A stretch of DNA of 64,000 nt from JAFAXD01 sp963816775 (GCA_963816775.1 CAWFLX010000031.1:81395-145394); one strand, 5' to 3'; shown: positions 17,227 to 26,642, counted from the stretch's first letter. The notes: generated by a model from the sequence alone, not told the origin. Numbers and translations are program-made.

Positions 17227-18075
17227 CTAGCGACCCTCGCGCCGCGCCATGAAGGCGAGCCGCTCGAACAGGTGGACGTCCTGCTCGTTCTTGAGCAGCG
17301 CGCCGTGTAACGGGGGAATGAGCTTCTTGGGATCGCGTTCCCGCAGCGTTTCCGGTCCGATGTCCTCGACCATGAGAAGCTTCAGCCAATCGAGCAATTC
17401 GGACGTCGAGGGCTTCTTCTTCAGGCCGGGGACGTCGCGGATCTCGTAGAATATCGTCAGCGCCTCCGACACCAGCCGCTGTTTTATCGACGGAAAGTGC
17501 ACCGCGATGATCGCCCGCATGGTCTCGGTGTCGGGGAACCGGATGTAGTGAAAGAAACACCGCCGTAAGAACGCGTCCGGCAGCTCCTTCTCGTTGTTCG
17601 ACGTGATGATGACGATCGGCCGCCGGCGCGCGTGGACGGTTTCCCCGGTCTCGTAGACATAGAACTCCATGCGATCGAGTTCCTGCAGCAGGTCGTTCGG
17701 GAACTCGATGTCGGCTTTGTCGACCTCGTCGATCAGCAGGACCGGGCGCTCGTCGGCGATAAACGCGTCCCACAGCTTGCCACGCTTGATGTAGTTGCGG
17801 ATATCACGGACGCGCTCGTCGCCGAGCTGGCTGTCGCGCAGGCGGGAGACGGCGTCATATTCGTAGAGGCCCTGCTGCGCCTTGGTGGTCGACTTGATGT
17901 GCCATTCGAGCAAGGGGGCGCCGATGCTCCTCGCGATCTCGATTGCCAGCACGGTCTTGCCGGTGCCGGGCTCCCCCTTGACCAGCAGGGGGCGTTCCAA
18001 GGTGATGGCGGCATTGACCGCTACCTTCAGATCGGTGGTGGCTACGTAGGAGCTTGTGCCTTCAAAACGGGTCAC
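17227..18075 (-). CDS. MoxR-family AAA+ ATPase
   Basis: 282 residues, a single AAA+ module. Walker A is GEPGTGKT (residues 37-44), Walker B VLLIDEVDKAD, sensor-1 IVIITSNNEKELP, arginine finger FLRRCFF. The C-terminal part is a helical lid. MoxR ATPases act as chaperones with VWA-domain proteins in cofactor insertion or complex assembly. The VWA protein at the left edge is of the type normally found beside such a MoxR, but it is on the other strand 16 kb away. The gene is divergent from dksA. Confidence 0.93.
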   Translation of the reverse strand: MTRFEGTSSYVATTDLKVAVNAAITLERPLLVKGEPGTGKTVLAIEIARSIGAPLLEWHIKSTTKAQQGLYEYDAVSRLRDSQLGDERVRDIRNYIKRGKLWDAFIADERPVLLIDEVDKADIEFPNDLLQELDRMEFYVYETGETVHARRRPIVIITSNNEKELPDAFLRRCFFHYIRFPDTETMRAIIAVHFPSIKQRLVSEALTIFYEIRDVPGLKKKPSTSELLDWLKLLMVEDIGPETLRERDPKKLIPPLHGALLKNEQDVHLFERLAFMARREGR

Positions 18076-18280
18076 GTCCTTGCCTCGTCGCTGCTGAATC
18101 GCCGGACATTGCCGCCGGCGTTGCCTTCCTCGATAGCCTTCGCACCGGCCGGTTCAAAGCGCAATTTGGCCACGTTCCTCGGGCCTCACGTTGGTGTTGT
18201 CAGTGGCGGGAGTCGCCGATATAAGGCGCGCGCGGCCAAGCCCGCGCAAAGGGGAAACAGGTGCATGGAGTAGGACTTGG

Positions 18281-18697
18281 ATGAGCCTGGTTAAAGAGGC
18301 GAATTACCGGCCTTCCCAAAAAGAGCCCTTCATGAACGAGCGCCAGCGGGACTATTTCCGACAGAAGCTGCTCGACTGGAAGGAAGACATCCTGAAGGAG
18401 GCCAAGGAGACCCTGCAACATCTGCAGGACGAGAATCAAAACCACTCTGACCTGGCCGACCGCGCCTCGTCGGAGACCGACCGGGCGATCGAACTGCGGG
18501 CGCGCGATCGCCAGCGCAAGCTGATTGCGAAGATCGATGCGGCGATCCAGCGCATCGACGACGGAACCTACGGCTACTGCGAAGAGACCGGCGAGCCGAT
18601 TGCGCTCAAGCGTCTTGAAGCACGCCCGATCGCAACGCTTTCGCTCGAGGCGCAGGAACGCCACGAGCGGCGCGAACGCGTCTACCGCGACGATTAA
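18281..18697 (+). CDS. dksA: DksA/TraR-family transcription factor (single-cysteine type)
   Basis: 138 residues from ATG 18281. The coiled-coil domain reads NERQRDYFRQKLLDWKEDIL and then DLADRASSETDR with the acidic tip. The globular part is GTYGYCEETGEP..LEARPIATLSLEAQE. Classical DksA has four zinc cysteines; here only the first remains (C-x2-T, A-x2-S pattern), as in the zinc-independent DksA forms described in Rhodobacter and as DksA2 of Pseudomonas. It should bind the RNA polymerase secondary channel and modulate rRNA and stress promoters with ppGpp. Upstream frame extension is unlikely to be translated. Confidence 0.92.
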   Translation: MSLVKEANYRPSQKEPFMNERQRDYFRQKLLDWKEDILKEAKETLQHLQDENQNHSDLADRASSETDRAIELRARDRQRKLIAKIDAAIQRIDDGTYGYCEETGEPIALKRLEARPIATLSLEAQERHERRERVYRDD

Positions 18698-18725
18698 CGC
18701 AAGATCCGGCGCGGGCTCTTGCCCG

Positions 18726-19896
18726 CTACCGCGGAGGACGGCCGAGCAGGCTCGCCATCTCGCGTTCGAGGCTTTCGAACGCTGGCGTGTCGGTCGGCGA
18801 ACCCTCGGGCTTGGGTTCCGGCGCTGGACGCGGTTCCGCGGCGAGCCGCGGCTCCGGTGTCAGACGCGGCTCCGGCGCGATTTTCAGATCTGGCGTGACA
18901 TGAGGTTCGTTGCCCGGCGCGGGCTCCGGCGCCTGCCGGGGTTCCGGGGCGAGCCGCGGCGGCATGCGCGGCAGGTCGGCACTCGGAATAACGCGCGGGG
19001 GCGACGGCGTCGCAGCGAAGGACGGTGCGGGGCGGCGCGGCTCAACGCGCGGCGGTGGCAGGGTCACACCGGACGCCGAGATCGGCCTTCGCAGGGCAGC
19101 CTCGAGCCGGTGCGCCATGTCGGTGAGATTGCTCTCGGCCGCGTTGCCAACGGGCGCGGTCGGGCGCGCCGGAGACGGCTTGACCTCGGATCCGGCGGGA
19201 CGCTGCAACGCCGCCGCAAGTTCGGCGAAATGGTCGGTCGGCTGCGCCGCGTCTTCCTTGTCTTTGGCTTTGGTATCGTCGGCGACAGGCGTCGGCGGTT
19301 TGACGGCCGCGAGCTCGGGCTCCGCGGACCGCACCATCGGAGGCGGAACAACGGGCTCGGGTGCCCGCGGCTCAGCGGGAGGCGCCACCGGTTCGTTTTG
19401 GGCTTGCAGAGGCCAGCGCGCGCCATCCTCGGCGGCGCGCTTCGAGCGCAGGACCGGCTCAGGCGCAAGCGGCCACTTGGCCCCTTCCGCCAGCGGCAGG
19501 CTCTGCGGTTCCGGTGTGCGCGCAGCCGGCTCCGGCACGCTGATGCGGGTCGGCACCTCAGGCTCGGGCACGCGGGCGGGCGCCTCGCTGCTGTGCGGCA
19601 CCGCGGCGTGGACAGCCGCCGTGCGAACGATATTGCCCTCGACCAGGACGTCGGTCGCGCCGCCGATCAGCAGCAGGTGCTCAACGTTGTCACGCCGGAC
19701 GATGACGAGCTTGCGCCCGTCGATGATTGACGTTGAATCGACCATTGCCAGTCGCGAGGGGCGACCGCGTGCCGCGGCATCATGACGACCCCCGCGCGAA
19801 TCGGCGAACCAAAAAAATGGCGACGCCGGCCGCGACCAATACGACCAGCAACGCAATGACGAGCATCGGCATGAGACTGCCGAACGATCCTGACAT
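18726..19896 (-). pseudogene. fliO: FliO-like flagellar biosynthesis membrane protein, frameshifted at a G run
   Basis: ATG 19896 has a GGAGAAG ribosome site and starts MSGSFGSLMPMLVIALLVVL, a single membrane helix followed by a basic patch (VRRFARG). That frame stops after 38 codons. The next frame continues exactly as expected for the family: RLAMVDSTSIIDGRKLVIVR, then DNVEHLLLIGG, then a 280-residue proline-rich tail. Removing one base from the five-G run (CCCCC on the plus strand at 19789-19793) restores one protein of about 390 residues. The gene is inactive unless the shift is a sequencing error or is bypassed by slippage. FliO supports FliP in the flagellar export gate; no other flagellar gene is in view. 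Confidence 0.75.
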
Positions 19897-20143
19897 TTGG
19901 CTTCTCCCCACGCACGGCCGTAGACCCCAAAAACCCCGCGGCCGACTTGCCAAAACCCAAAATTATTAGCGCCGAAACACGGCAAGTTTGCGTCAAAATT
20001 TAGCCGGTGTTTACGGTCTGCGGGTTCAAGTACTTCAGGAAACTGCTGCTTTTTGCGGATTCGGCGTCTTGGGCGGCGTCGGATGACGCTTGCACCGGCG
20101 TCGGCTCTCATTCATCTAGAACATCCGAGCACGATTCGGGATC

Positions 20144-22690
20144 ATGGCGACGCACGATCTGAGCGAGGAGCAACCGGACACCCATCGCATGGGCCGTCGC
20201 GGCAGCGTCCTGTTGGTGCTCGTGATAGCCGTCGCGCTGACGGCCGCCGTCACCGCGCTCACGCTCACCGGGCACGAACGCGCCGAACCCTACATCATGG
20301 TTTTGCTGGCCGCCGTCGGTGCCATCGGCGTGTTCGCCTTGCTGGCGATGGCGACCGGGATCCTGCGCGTTGCGGGCGACGACCTCGGAGATTCGTGGTT
20401 CAAGGGTGCGGTCGATGCGGCCGACGAAGGCCTTGCCATCACCGACGCGACGGGCCGCGTTGTCTATGCCAATTCGGCCTACCGTGCCCTGGTCAAAGCT
20501 GCCAACCTCGCCGACATCCCGTCAATCGAGCGCGCGTTCGGCAATGACCCTGCGGGCTCTGAAGCGATCTATCGCTTGTTCAAGAGCGCGCGCGAGAGGC
20601 GCAAGTTACAGGAAGATGTTTGTCTTGCATCGGCGTCCGGCCCGCCCGCGCGCCGGATCAGGTTAAGTGTCCGCCCGCTGAGCGCACCCGGGGTGCGCTC
20701 AAGCCTCTCGCTGTGGACCGCCCGCGACGCGACGCAAGCGGCCGGGAACACCGATGACGCCTTGCGTGAACTTCAGCACGCGATCGATGGTCTCGATCAT
20801 GCGCCGGTCGGGCTCTTTTCGGTGAACGCAGCCGGCAACGTTATTTATCTCAACGCAACGCTGGCGGGCTGGCTTGGTTACGATATCGCTAGCGTCAAAG
20901 CCGGCGACCTCACACTCTCCGACTTGGTCGCTGTAGGCGGCGCTACCCGGTTGGGGGCGGTGTCGAGCGCGCGCGGCGAGCCCGGCGCTCAGCCGATCGA
21001 TCTCGATCTCAAGACCCGCGCCGGCGAGACCCTGCAAGTGCGCGCTTATCAAGGCGTGGCGGCTGCGACGGGCGGGCTTCGCGCCTTGTGCACGCTCGTG
21101 CTCCCGCGGAGCGAGCACCAAGCGGAGCAGCGGACGACCTCCGGCGTCAGCTTCATGCGGTTCTTTCAGAACACGCCGATGGCGATCGCAACGGTCAACC
21201 GGGCGGGCACGATCGCGCGCACAAATGGCCTGTTCACCCGGTTGTTTCAATCGACGCGACTGGGCGGCGAGGCCCATTCGGAGGGAGCATCCATTCTCGA
21301 CATCGTGGCAGATCGCGATCGTCTGGCATTGGAGGCCCATATAGGACGCGCGGCCAGCCGACACGGCGAGAACGCGCCGCTCGACGCCGCGCTTGCCGGC
21401 AAGGGCGAGCGTTGGGCGCGCTTCTACGTGACGCCGGTCGATCAGGACGACGAGGAGGCAGCCATCGTCTATGCGCTCGAGATTACCGAACAGCGCAGCC
21501 TCGAGAACCAGTTCCTGCAGTCGCAAAAGCTCGAAACCGTCGGCCAGCTCGCCGGCGGTCTCGCGCACGACTTCAACAACGTCTTGTCCGCCATCATGAT
21601 GGCGACCGATTTCCTGCTCAACGCGCACCGGCCGAGCGACCCGTCGTTTGCCGACATCATGCAGATCAAACAAAACGCCAACCGGGCGGCCGGCCTGGTG
21701 CGGCAGCTGCTGGCGTTCTCGCGCCGCCAGACATTGCGGCCGCAGGTGCTCGACCTCGGCGAAGCGTTGGCCGACCTGTCGATCCTGCTCCGGCGCCTGA
21801 TCGGCGAAAAGGTAACGTTGGAGCTGCACGCGCGCGACGTCTGGCCGGTAAAGGCCGATCTGTCCCAGTTCGAACAGGTGATCGTGAACCTCGCCGTCAA
21901 CGCCCGCGATGCGATGCCCAATGGCGGCAAGCTCACCGTGCGGGCGAGCAACGTCACCCAGGCAGACACCCGCAAGTTCGAAGGCTGGAGCCTGCCGGCT
22001 GGGGACTACGTGCTGGTCGAGCTCGCGGACACCGGCACCGGCATCGCGCCGGACATCATCAATCGCATTTTCGAGCCGTTTTTCTCGACCAAGGATGTCG
22101 GCAAAGGAACCGGGCTCGGTCTCTCGACGGTCTACGGCATCGTCAAGCAGACCGGCGGCTTCATCTACCCGCAATCCGAAGTCGGTCGCGGAACCGCGTT
22201 TCGGATCTACCTGCCGCGCTATACGCCGACGCCTGACGACGTGGTCGCGCCGAAGCCCGCGGCTGCGGAAAACCGATCGCCGCGTCCGGCCGACGACACC
22301 GGCCAAGGCACGATCTTGCTGGTCGAGGACGAGGAGGGGCTGCGCGGGCTCAATGCGCGCGGACTTGCGTCGCGCGGCTACAGCGTGCTCGAGGCCGGCA
22401 ACGGCGTCGAGGCGATCGAAGTGATGGAGCGGCACTCCGGCACGATCGATCTCGTGGTCTCAGATGTCGTCATGCCCGAGATGGACGGCCCTGCGCTGCT
22501 GAAAGAATTGCGCCAGCGCCGCCCGCAACTGCGGATCATCTTTGTGTCCGGCTACGCCGAAGAAGCCTTCGCCAAGAGCCTGCCGGAAGGCGGCCAGTTC
22601 GAATTCCTGCCCAAGCCGTTCACGCTCAAGCAGCTGATCGCGAAAGTGAAGGATACGATGTCGGAACAGGCGCACGCGCGCTCTGCGTGA
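20144..22690 (+). CDS. cckA: Cell-cycle hybrid histidine kinase CckA
   Basis: 848 residues. Two N-terminal membrane helices lie at about 23-43 and 50-72. PAS-type sensor regions follow (GLAITDATGRVVYANSAY; GLFSVNAAGNVIYLNATL; a third near 340-440). The HisKA domain carries GGLAHDFNNVLSAI with phospho-His about 475. The HATPase_c domain has NLAVNARDA, DTGTGIAP and GTGLGLSTVYG. A C-terminal receiver has phospho-Asp about 774 in SDVVMPEMDG and a Lys in LPKPF. CckA feeds phosphate through ChpT to CtrA and CpdR in alphaproteobacteria. It stands alone and is divergent from the FliO-like gene. Confidence 0.93.
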   Translation: MATHDLSEEQPDTHRMGRRGSVLLVLVIAVALTAAVTALTLTGHERAEPYIMVLLAAVGAIGVFALLAMATGILRVAGDDLGDSWFKGAVDAADEGLAITDATGRVVYANSAYRALVKAANLADIPSIERAFGNDPAGSEAIYRLFKSARERRKLQEDVCLASASGPPARRIRLSVRPLSAPGVRSSLSLWTARDATQAAGNTDDALRELQHAIDGLDHAPVGLFSVNAAGNVIYLNATLAGWLGYDIASVKAGDLTLSDLVAVGGATRLGAVSSARGEPGAQPIDLDLKTRAGETLQVRAYQGVAAATGGLRALCTLVLPRSEHQAEQRTTSGVSFMRFFQNTPMAIATVNRAGTIARTNGLFTRLFQSTRLGGEAHSEGASILDIVADRDRLALEAHIGRAASRHGENAPLDAALAGKGERWARFYVTPVDQDDEEAAIVYALEITEQRSLENQFLQSQKLETVGQLAGGLAHDFNNVLSAIMMATDFLLNAHRPSDPSFADIMQIKQNANRAAGLVRQLLAFSRRQTLRPQVLDLGEALADLSILLRRLIGEKVTLELHARDVWPVKADLSQFEQVIVNLAVNARDAMPNGGKLTVRASNVTQADTRKFEGWSLPAGDYVLVELADTGTGIAPDIINRIFEPFFSTKDVGKGTGLGLSTVYGIVKQTGGFIYPQSEVGRGTAFRIYLPRYTPTPDDVVAPKPAAAENRSPRPADDTGQGTILLVEDEEGLRGLNARGLASRGYSVLEAGNGVEAIEVMERHSGTIDLVVSDVVMPEMDGPALLKELRQRRPQLRIIFVSGYAEEAFAKSLPEGGQFEFLPKPFTLKQLIAKVKDTMSEQAHARSA

Positions 22691-22704
22691 CGGCTGCTCC
22701 GAGG

Positions 22705-23466
22705 CTAATTCGGCTTCTGGAATTTCAGCACAAACTCGTCAACTGGCTTGTTGGGTGGCGGTTGGATCGAGAAATCGCGCGAGTCCTCCGGATGACGCCA
22801 GAAATCGCCCTCCGCAACCAGCTTGAAGCCAGTCGCCTCAATTTCGCGGCGCAGCACACTCTCTTCGATGCGATGCAAGGTCTTGCCGACTGAGGTGCCG
22901 TCGCCGGGTCGCGCAGAGTGGTCCGCAATCACCAGCGTCCCGCCCGGCTTTAGCGCGGCATAGAGCTTGCGGTCCATCTCGGCGCGATCGACGTTCAGGT
23001 AGGTGGTGTCGTGGTAGAAGAAGAGGAAAGTAATGAGGTCAAGATTACGCAAATCAGCAGGCAAAGGATCGTCGAACGGTCGCACCAAGCTCACAATGTT
23101 CTTTCCCGCGGGCGTTTGTAGCCGTGCTTCAAACCGTGCCTTTGCGCGCTCGGGCAAGTCGGCGGGGTTCTGGCCGTAGACGACGCCCCCGGGGGCTACG
23201 GCGCGTGCCATCAACTCGGTGCTGTAGCCGCCGCCCGCGCCCATATCGAGCACGCTCATGCCAGGCGCAACGCCGGTGAACGCCAGAAGCTTGACCGGAT
23301 CGCGCCGCTCGTCGGTCTTGCGGTCGGCATCACTGCGATCGGGCGCGGCAATGATCGCCGCGTAGTCGACGCTCTGGGCGGCGGCGCCCGCGCCAAGCGC
23401 CGCAAGCGCCGCGGTACCAATGATTATGTTGCGAACAAGCACATACCCTGCGCAGCTCACGTGCAT
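22705..23466 (-). CDS. Exported class I SAM-dependent methyltransferase
   Basis: 253 residues from ATG 23466, which follows a GGGAGGG ribosome site; the frame extends upstream without support. A signal peptide (IIIGTAALAALGAGAAAQ) is present, odd for a SAM enzyme, and suggests a periplasmic location. The methyltransferase core follows: SVLDMGAGGGYSTELMARAV (motif I), LDLITFLFFYHDT and LKPGGTLVIADHSARPG. Such signal-bearing homologues occur widely in proteobacteria with unknown substrates. The gene is convergent with cckA. Confidence 0.85.
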   Translation of the reverse strand: MHVSCAGYVLVRNIIIGTAALAALGAGAAAQSVDYAAIIAAPDRSDADRKTDERRDPVKLLAFTGVAPGMSVLDMGAGGGYSTELMARAVAPGGVVYGQNPADLPERAKARFEARLQTPAGKNIVSLVRPFDDPLPADLRNLDLITFLFFYHDTTYLNVDRAEMDRKLYAALKPGGTLVIADHSARPGDGTSVGKTLHRIEESVLRREIEATGFKLVAEGDFWRHPEDSRDFSIQPPPNKPVDEFVLKFQKPN

Positions 23467-23654
23467 CGCATACCCTCCCTCGTCGCATTCGCTGCGGCGC
23501 TTCTCGCGAAAGCGCCCGGCACCTCCGTCATGCGGAGGTTGCTGGCGGTTTTCAACCGAAATACGACCGTGCGAGGACGTCCAACGAACTTGTGATTGAA
23601 TGGGCAAGGCACCCGAAATAGCGCGAGATATTACCTAGCGGCGCTTGCGGCGTT

Positions 23655-23870
23655 ATGCTGTCGGCATGGACCAGCAAACGCCCCCTCCGGCCGAGGACAG
23701 AAGACGAGCGCGATCGCCGTGTCGCCAATATTTTCCTTGCGGTGTTCTTTGTCTTGATCGTCGGCGGCGGGATCTGGCTCGTCAACGCCATGGTGGCGCA
23801 ACGCGACCTCGACAATTGCGTCGCGCAGGGCCGGCGCAACTGCGCACCGATCGAGCCTCCGGCACGCTGA
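23655..23870 (+). CDS. Small single-helix membrane protein
   Basis: 71 residues: a basic N-terminus (RPRTEDERDRRVAN), one membrane helix (IFLAVFFVLIVGGGIWLVNAM), then a short tail with two cysteines (DNCVAQGRRNCAPIE). The start is uncertain. The ATG at 23655 gives an odd leader, while another ATG at 23666 starts a more natural MDQQTPPP leader in a different frame, hinting at a lost or gained base near 23700. Function unknown. Confidence 0.5.
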   Translation: MLSAWTSKRPLRPRTEDERDRRVANIFLAVFFVLIVGGGIWLVNAMVAQRDLDNCVAQGRRNCAPIEPPAR

Positions 23871-23876
23871 TCGCGT

Positions 23877-24143
23877 CTAGCGGATGGTCCGCCAAGCCCA
23901 AAGCACCGCCGCGGCTCCGACGACGGCGCCAATCAGAGCGGCGATGCCCAGCAGGCCGAGCAGCACGGCGATGTTGAAGCCGACGAACGCGCCGGCAACG
24001 CCGACCAGCGCGCTGGTGACGACGCTGCGGGTCGAACCGGCGATCTGACGCGTCAGCCAGCCCGGGCCGGCGAATCGATCAAAGACCAATCCGGCCGCGA
24101 TGCCGATTGCGAGAACGATGAGAAACGTGATGGCCGGCGTCAT
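23877..24143 (-). CDS. Small glycine-rich membrane protein, GlsB/YeaQ/YmgE-like
   Basis: 88 residues with three hydrophobic segments (ITFLIVLAIGIAAGLVF, then a GAFVGFNIAVLLGLLGIAAL run and a final GAVVGAAAVLWAW). This matches the size and pattern of the transglycosylase-associated GlsB/YeaQ family, whose biochemical role is not settled but which is often stress-induced. The start follows a gap from the frameshifted exported gene upstream. Confidence 0.6.
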   Translation of the reverse strand: MTPAITFLIVLAIGIAAGLVFDRFAGPGWLTRQIAGSTRSVVTSALVGVAGAFVGFNIAVLLGLLGIAALIGAVVGAAAVLWAWRTIR

Positions 24144-24167
24144 TGGGCGATCCGCCGTGTTGACGGT

Positions 24168-24471
24168 TTAGTCCCGAGCTCGAATAACGGGAAGCGATTG
24201 ATAGTAGCGTGCCTTCACCGGGTCGTAGCCGCGCGGATAACGCGCACACGAAGCCCACATAGTCACCGTAGACCGGATGGATGCTCGTGATGAAGGCGAC
24301 CTTGTTGTACTGCCAGCAATGAATGGCAGCGATCTCCTTATAGGAGTACGCGACCTCGGGATTCCAGGAAATGATGCCCCCGGTGTCGTTGCCCTTGAAA
24401 ACGTAGCCCGCCTGCGCGCCGGATACGGCGAACAGCATCGCGCACGCGGCAACAGCGGCTTTGAGTTGCAT
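24168..24471 (-). pseudogene. Small exported protein, frameshifted near its C-terminus
   Basis: From ATG 24471 the chain begins with a signal peptide (MQLKAAVAACAMLFAVSGAQ) and continues GYVFKGNDTGGIISWNPE and HCWQYNKVAFITSIHPVYGD, a compact secreted domain. After GFVCA the frame goes astray, but the neighbouring frame continues plausibly (RYPRGYDPVKARYYQSLPVI) to a stop at 24168. One extra base (or two missing) near 24245 explains it. The family is unknown to me. Restored length is about 100 residues. Confidence 0.5.
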
Positions 24472-24690
24472 GGCCAGGCCCCCTGGACTCGACCCATCTA
24501 AGCATATTGCGGCCTCCCCCTTAAGGGCGAAGTTTGCATCCTCGGGCGGTCGCGCCAACAGAGTTTTCGGGTGTGTCGTTATGGCAACGGTAAAGCGCGA
24601 AACCCGGTGCCGGCCTGAGCCGGCCATCGTCTTGATGCTCCAGGCTTATGGTTTTTGAGCAAGCAGAAAACAGAAGGAAGGCTTTTTGCC

Positions 24691-25401
24691 ATGCGTTATG
24701 AGCTCTACTACTGGCCCGAGATCCAGGGCCGCGGCGAATTCATTCGGCTCGCGCTTGAAGAGGCCGGCGCCGATTATGTCGATGTCGCCCGCAGACGCGG
24801 CGGCGAGAGCAAGATGTTCGCCTTGATGCAGAGCGCGCGCCAAAAGCAGCCGCCTTTTGCGTCGCCGTTTCTCAAGGCGGGCAATCTGCTGATCGGGCAG
24901 ACCGCAAATATCCTGATGTTTCTCGGGCGCCGCCACGGCTTGGCGCCGCGCACCGAAGCGGGCCAGCTGTGGACCCATCAGCTCGAGCTGACGATTGCCG
25001 ATTTCCTGGTGGAGATCCACGACACCCACCACCCGATCGGCTCGGGTCTCTACTACGAAGAGCAGAAAAAAGAATCAAAGCGGCGCGCGCAGGATTTCCT
25101 GAAAAATCGCGCGCCGAAATTCCTGGGATATTTTGAAACCGTGCTGGCGCGCAACAAGACCGGGTTTCTGGTCGGCGGCCGCCTCACGACCCCTGATCTT
25201 TCGATGTTTCAGGTTGTCGAAGGCCTGCGTTACGCTCTTCCGCGGGCCATGCGGCGGCTTGAACGGAAACACCCGCGCCTCGTGGCGCTGCACGACCGGG
25301 TCGCGCAACGTCCGCGCATCAAAGCCTACCTGCAATCGGAGCGGCGGATCCCATTCAACCAGATGGGGATCTTTCGCCACTATCCCGAGCTTGATCGTTA
25401 G
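24691..25401 (+). CDS. Glutathione S-transferase family protein
   Basis: 236 residues from ATG 24691, which follows a strong GAAGGAAGG ribosome site; an earlier ATG at 24655 is unlikely. The N-terminal thioredoxin-like domain begins MRYELYYWPEIQGRGEFIRL, with the Tyr and Arg/Gly layout of alpha/mu/sigma-type GSTs. FASPFLKAGNLLIGQTANIL covers the cis-Pro and the glutathione-contacting Gln-Thr. The helical domain ends in the TTPDLSMFQVVEGL motif. It is cytosolic, probably a conjugation or peroxide-handling enzyme. No partner is evident. Confidence 0.9.
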   Translation: MRYELYYWPEIQGRGEFIRLALEEAGADYVDVARRRGGESKMFALMQSARQKQPPFASPFLKAGNLLIGQTANILMFLGRRHGLAPRTEAGQLWTHQLELTIADFLVEIHDTHHPIGSGLYYEEQKKESKRRAQDFLKNRAPKFLGYFETVLARNKTGFLVGGRLTTPDLSMFQVVEGLRYALPRAMRRLERKHPRLVALHDRVAQRPRIKAYLQSERRIPFNQMGIFRHYPELDR

Positions 25402-25407
25402 CCGATC

Positions 25408-26638
25408 TCATTGCGCGCCTTTGAGTAGTCGCCGCACTATCTCGGCCCCGGCAGCTGCCGGGGTTGTTACAGTGGCCGAACTCGCCAGTGGCGTGGTCGC
25501 TTGCGATCCCGCACCGGCTCCCGCCAATGTGTCGTCGATTGCGTAAACGACGTTACAGTGCTGCTCGCATTGCTCGCGGGCCGCGGCGAGTGCGGCATCG
25601 ACGCTCGCGTAGCCCGACGCCCAGCCGTAATAGCCATCGGGGCCGGTAACGAACGCCTTCTCATAATTCGGCGTTGCAAGATAGTCCTGGAACGCCTGCA
25701 CAATCTCGGCAGCTGGCCTGCGGTGGCGGCGCGAGCGTCGGCGCCGCGAACGGCAGGTGATTGCGCTTGAGAAAGTCGTAGACCGCATCCCGCCAGATCG
25801 GTTGTCCGAATATCAGGTTGTGTCCGTCGCGCTGGTAGGGCGGCGCAATGATCAATTCGGCGGGCGCACCTGAATTCTTGAATGCCGCAAACATGCGCTG
25901 CGCGAGGTCGGGACCGAAAAAATGATCATTCTTCGAGTAAATCCAAAGCGACGGAACCCGCACCGTCTTGCCAAAGTCACCGTACGCCTCGACCAGCTCG
26001 TCCGGCTTGCAGACGACATCGGCGGAGACTGATCCGCGTCCACCCGCAAAGTTGACGACGGCGACAAGGCCAGCAGGCGCGAGCGAGGCCGAGGCAATCG
26101 AACCAAATCCGCCTGCCGAAACACCGACCAGAAGCACGCGGGTGGGATCGACGTAAGATTGCTTCTGAAAATAGCGGACGGCCTGAACGATATCTTGAGC
26201 GGTCGATCAGCCCGGCCGCGCGATAGTCGGGCTCACTGCACGTCCCGTAGGCGTCGGCGACGGCGCCTTCGGAGGTTCCAAAACCGCGCCGCAACACCGT
26301 TGCGGCGGCCCAGCCGCGACGCGCAAAATCGTCAGCGATCCAGTCGGCCCAGTCGAGATCGCGTTTCTTTGCGTCGGCTATTCGGCGCGGCGAACCGTGG
26401 CTGATCAGGACCAACGGAAAACGCCCCGACGCTGCCGGCCGCACGACAATCGCCTTGAGGCGAAGCGTTCGCCCGTTCGGCTGGCTAAAGGGGACGAAGA
26501 CCGGTTCGCGCACCAACCCGCGCGGCTGCACGACGTCCGCCGGACACGTCCGCCGCGCAGGGGCTCAGTGGCCGCGACCGCAGCGGCGATCAGGACAGCA
26601 CCTCTGAGCAGTTGTCGGCGGTTCGTCCCCTGCGTCAT
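25408..26638 (-). pseudogene. Exported alpha/beta hydrolase (dienelactone-hydrolase-like), several frameshifts
   Basis: The protein can be followed through four segments in different frames. A twin-arginine signal starts at ATG 26638 (MTQGTNRRQLLRGAVLIAAA). The hydrolase N-part has LVLISHGSPRRIADAKKRDL. The core has the nucleophile elbow LLVGVSAGGFGS and later SLWIYSKNDHFFGPD and RDGHNLIFG, giving Ser, Asp and His. A C-terminal domain has TGPDGYYGWASGYASV with paired cysteines. Shifts fall near 26550, 26200 and 25710. Restored length is about 400 residues. The gene begins 4 bases after the upstream cupin gene, so they form an operon. The product is not made as one chain unless the shifts are sequence errors. 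Confidence 0.7.
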
Positions 26639-26642
26639 TGGC

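Noticed and set aside
20699..22435. A long minus-strand frame inside cckA
   Set aside because: A shadow of the kinase on the opposite strand, with no start signal and no family.
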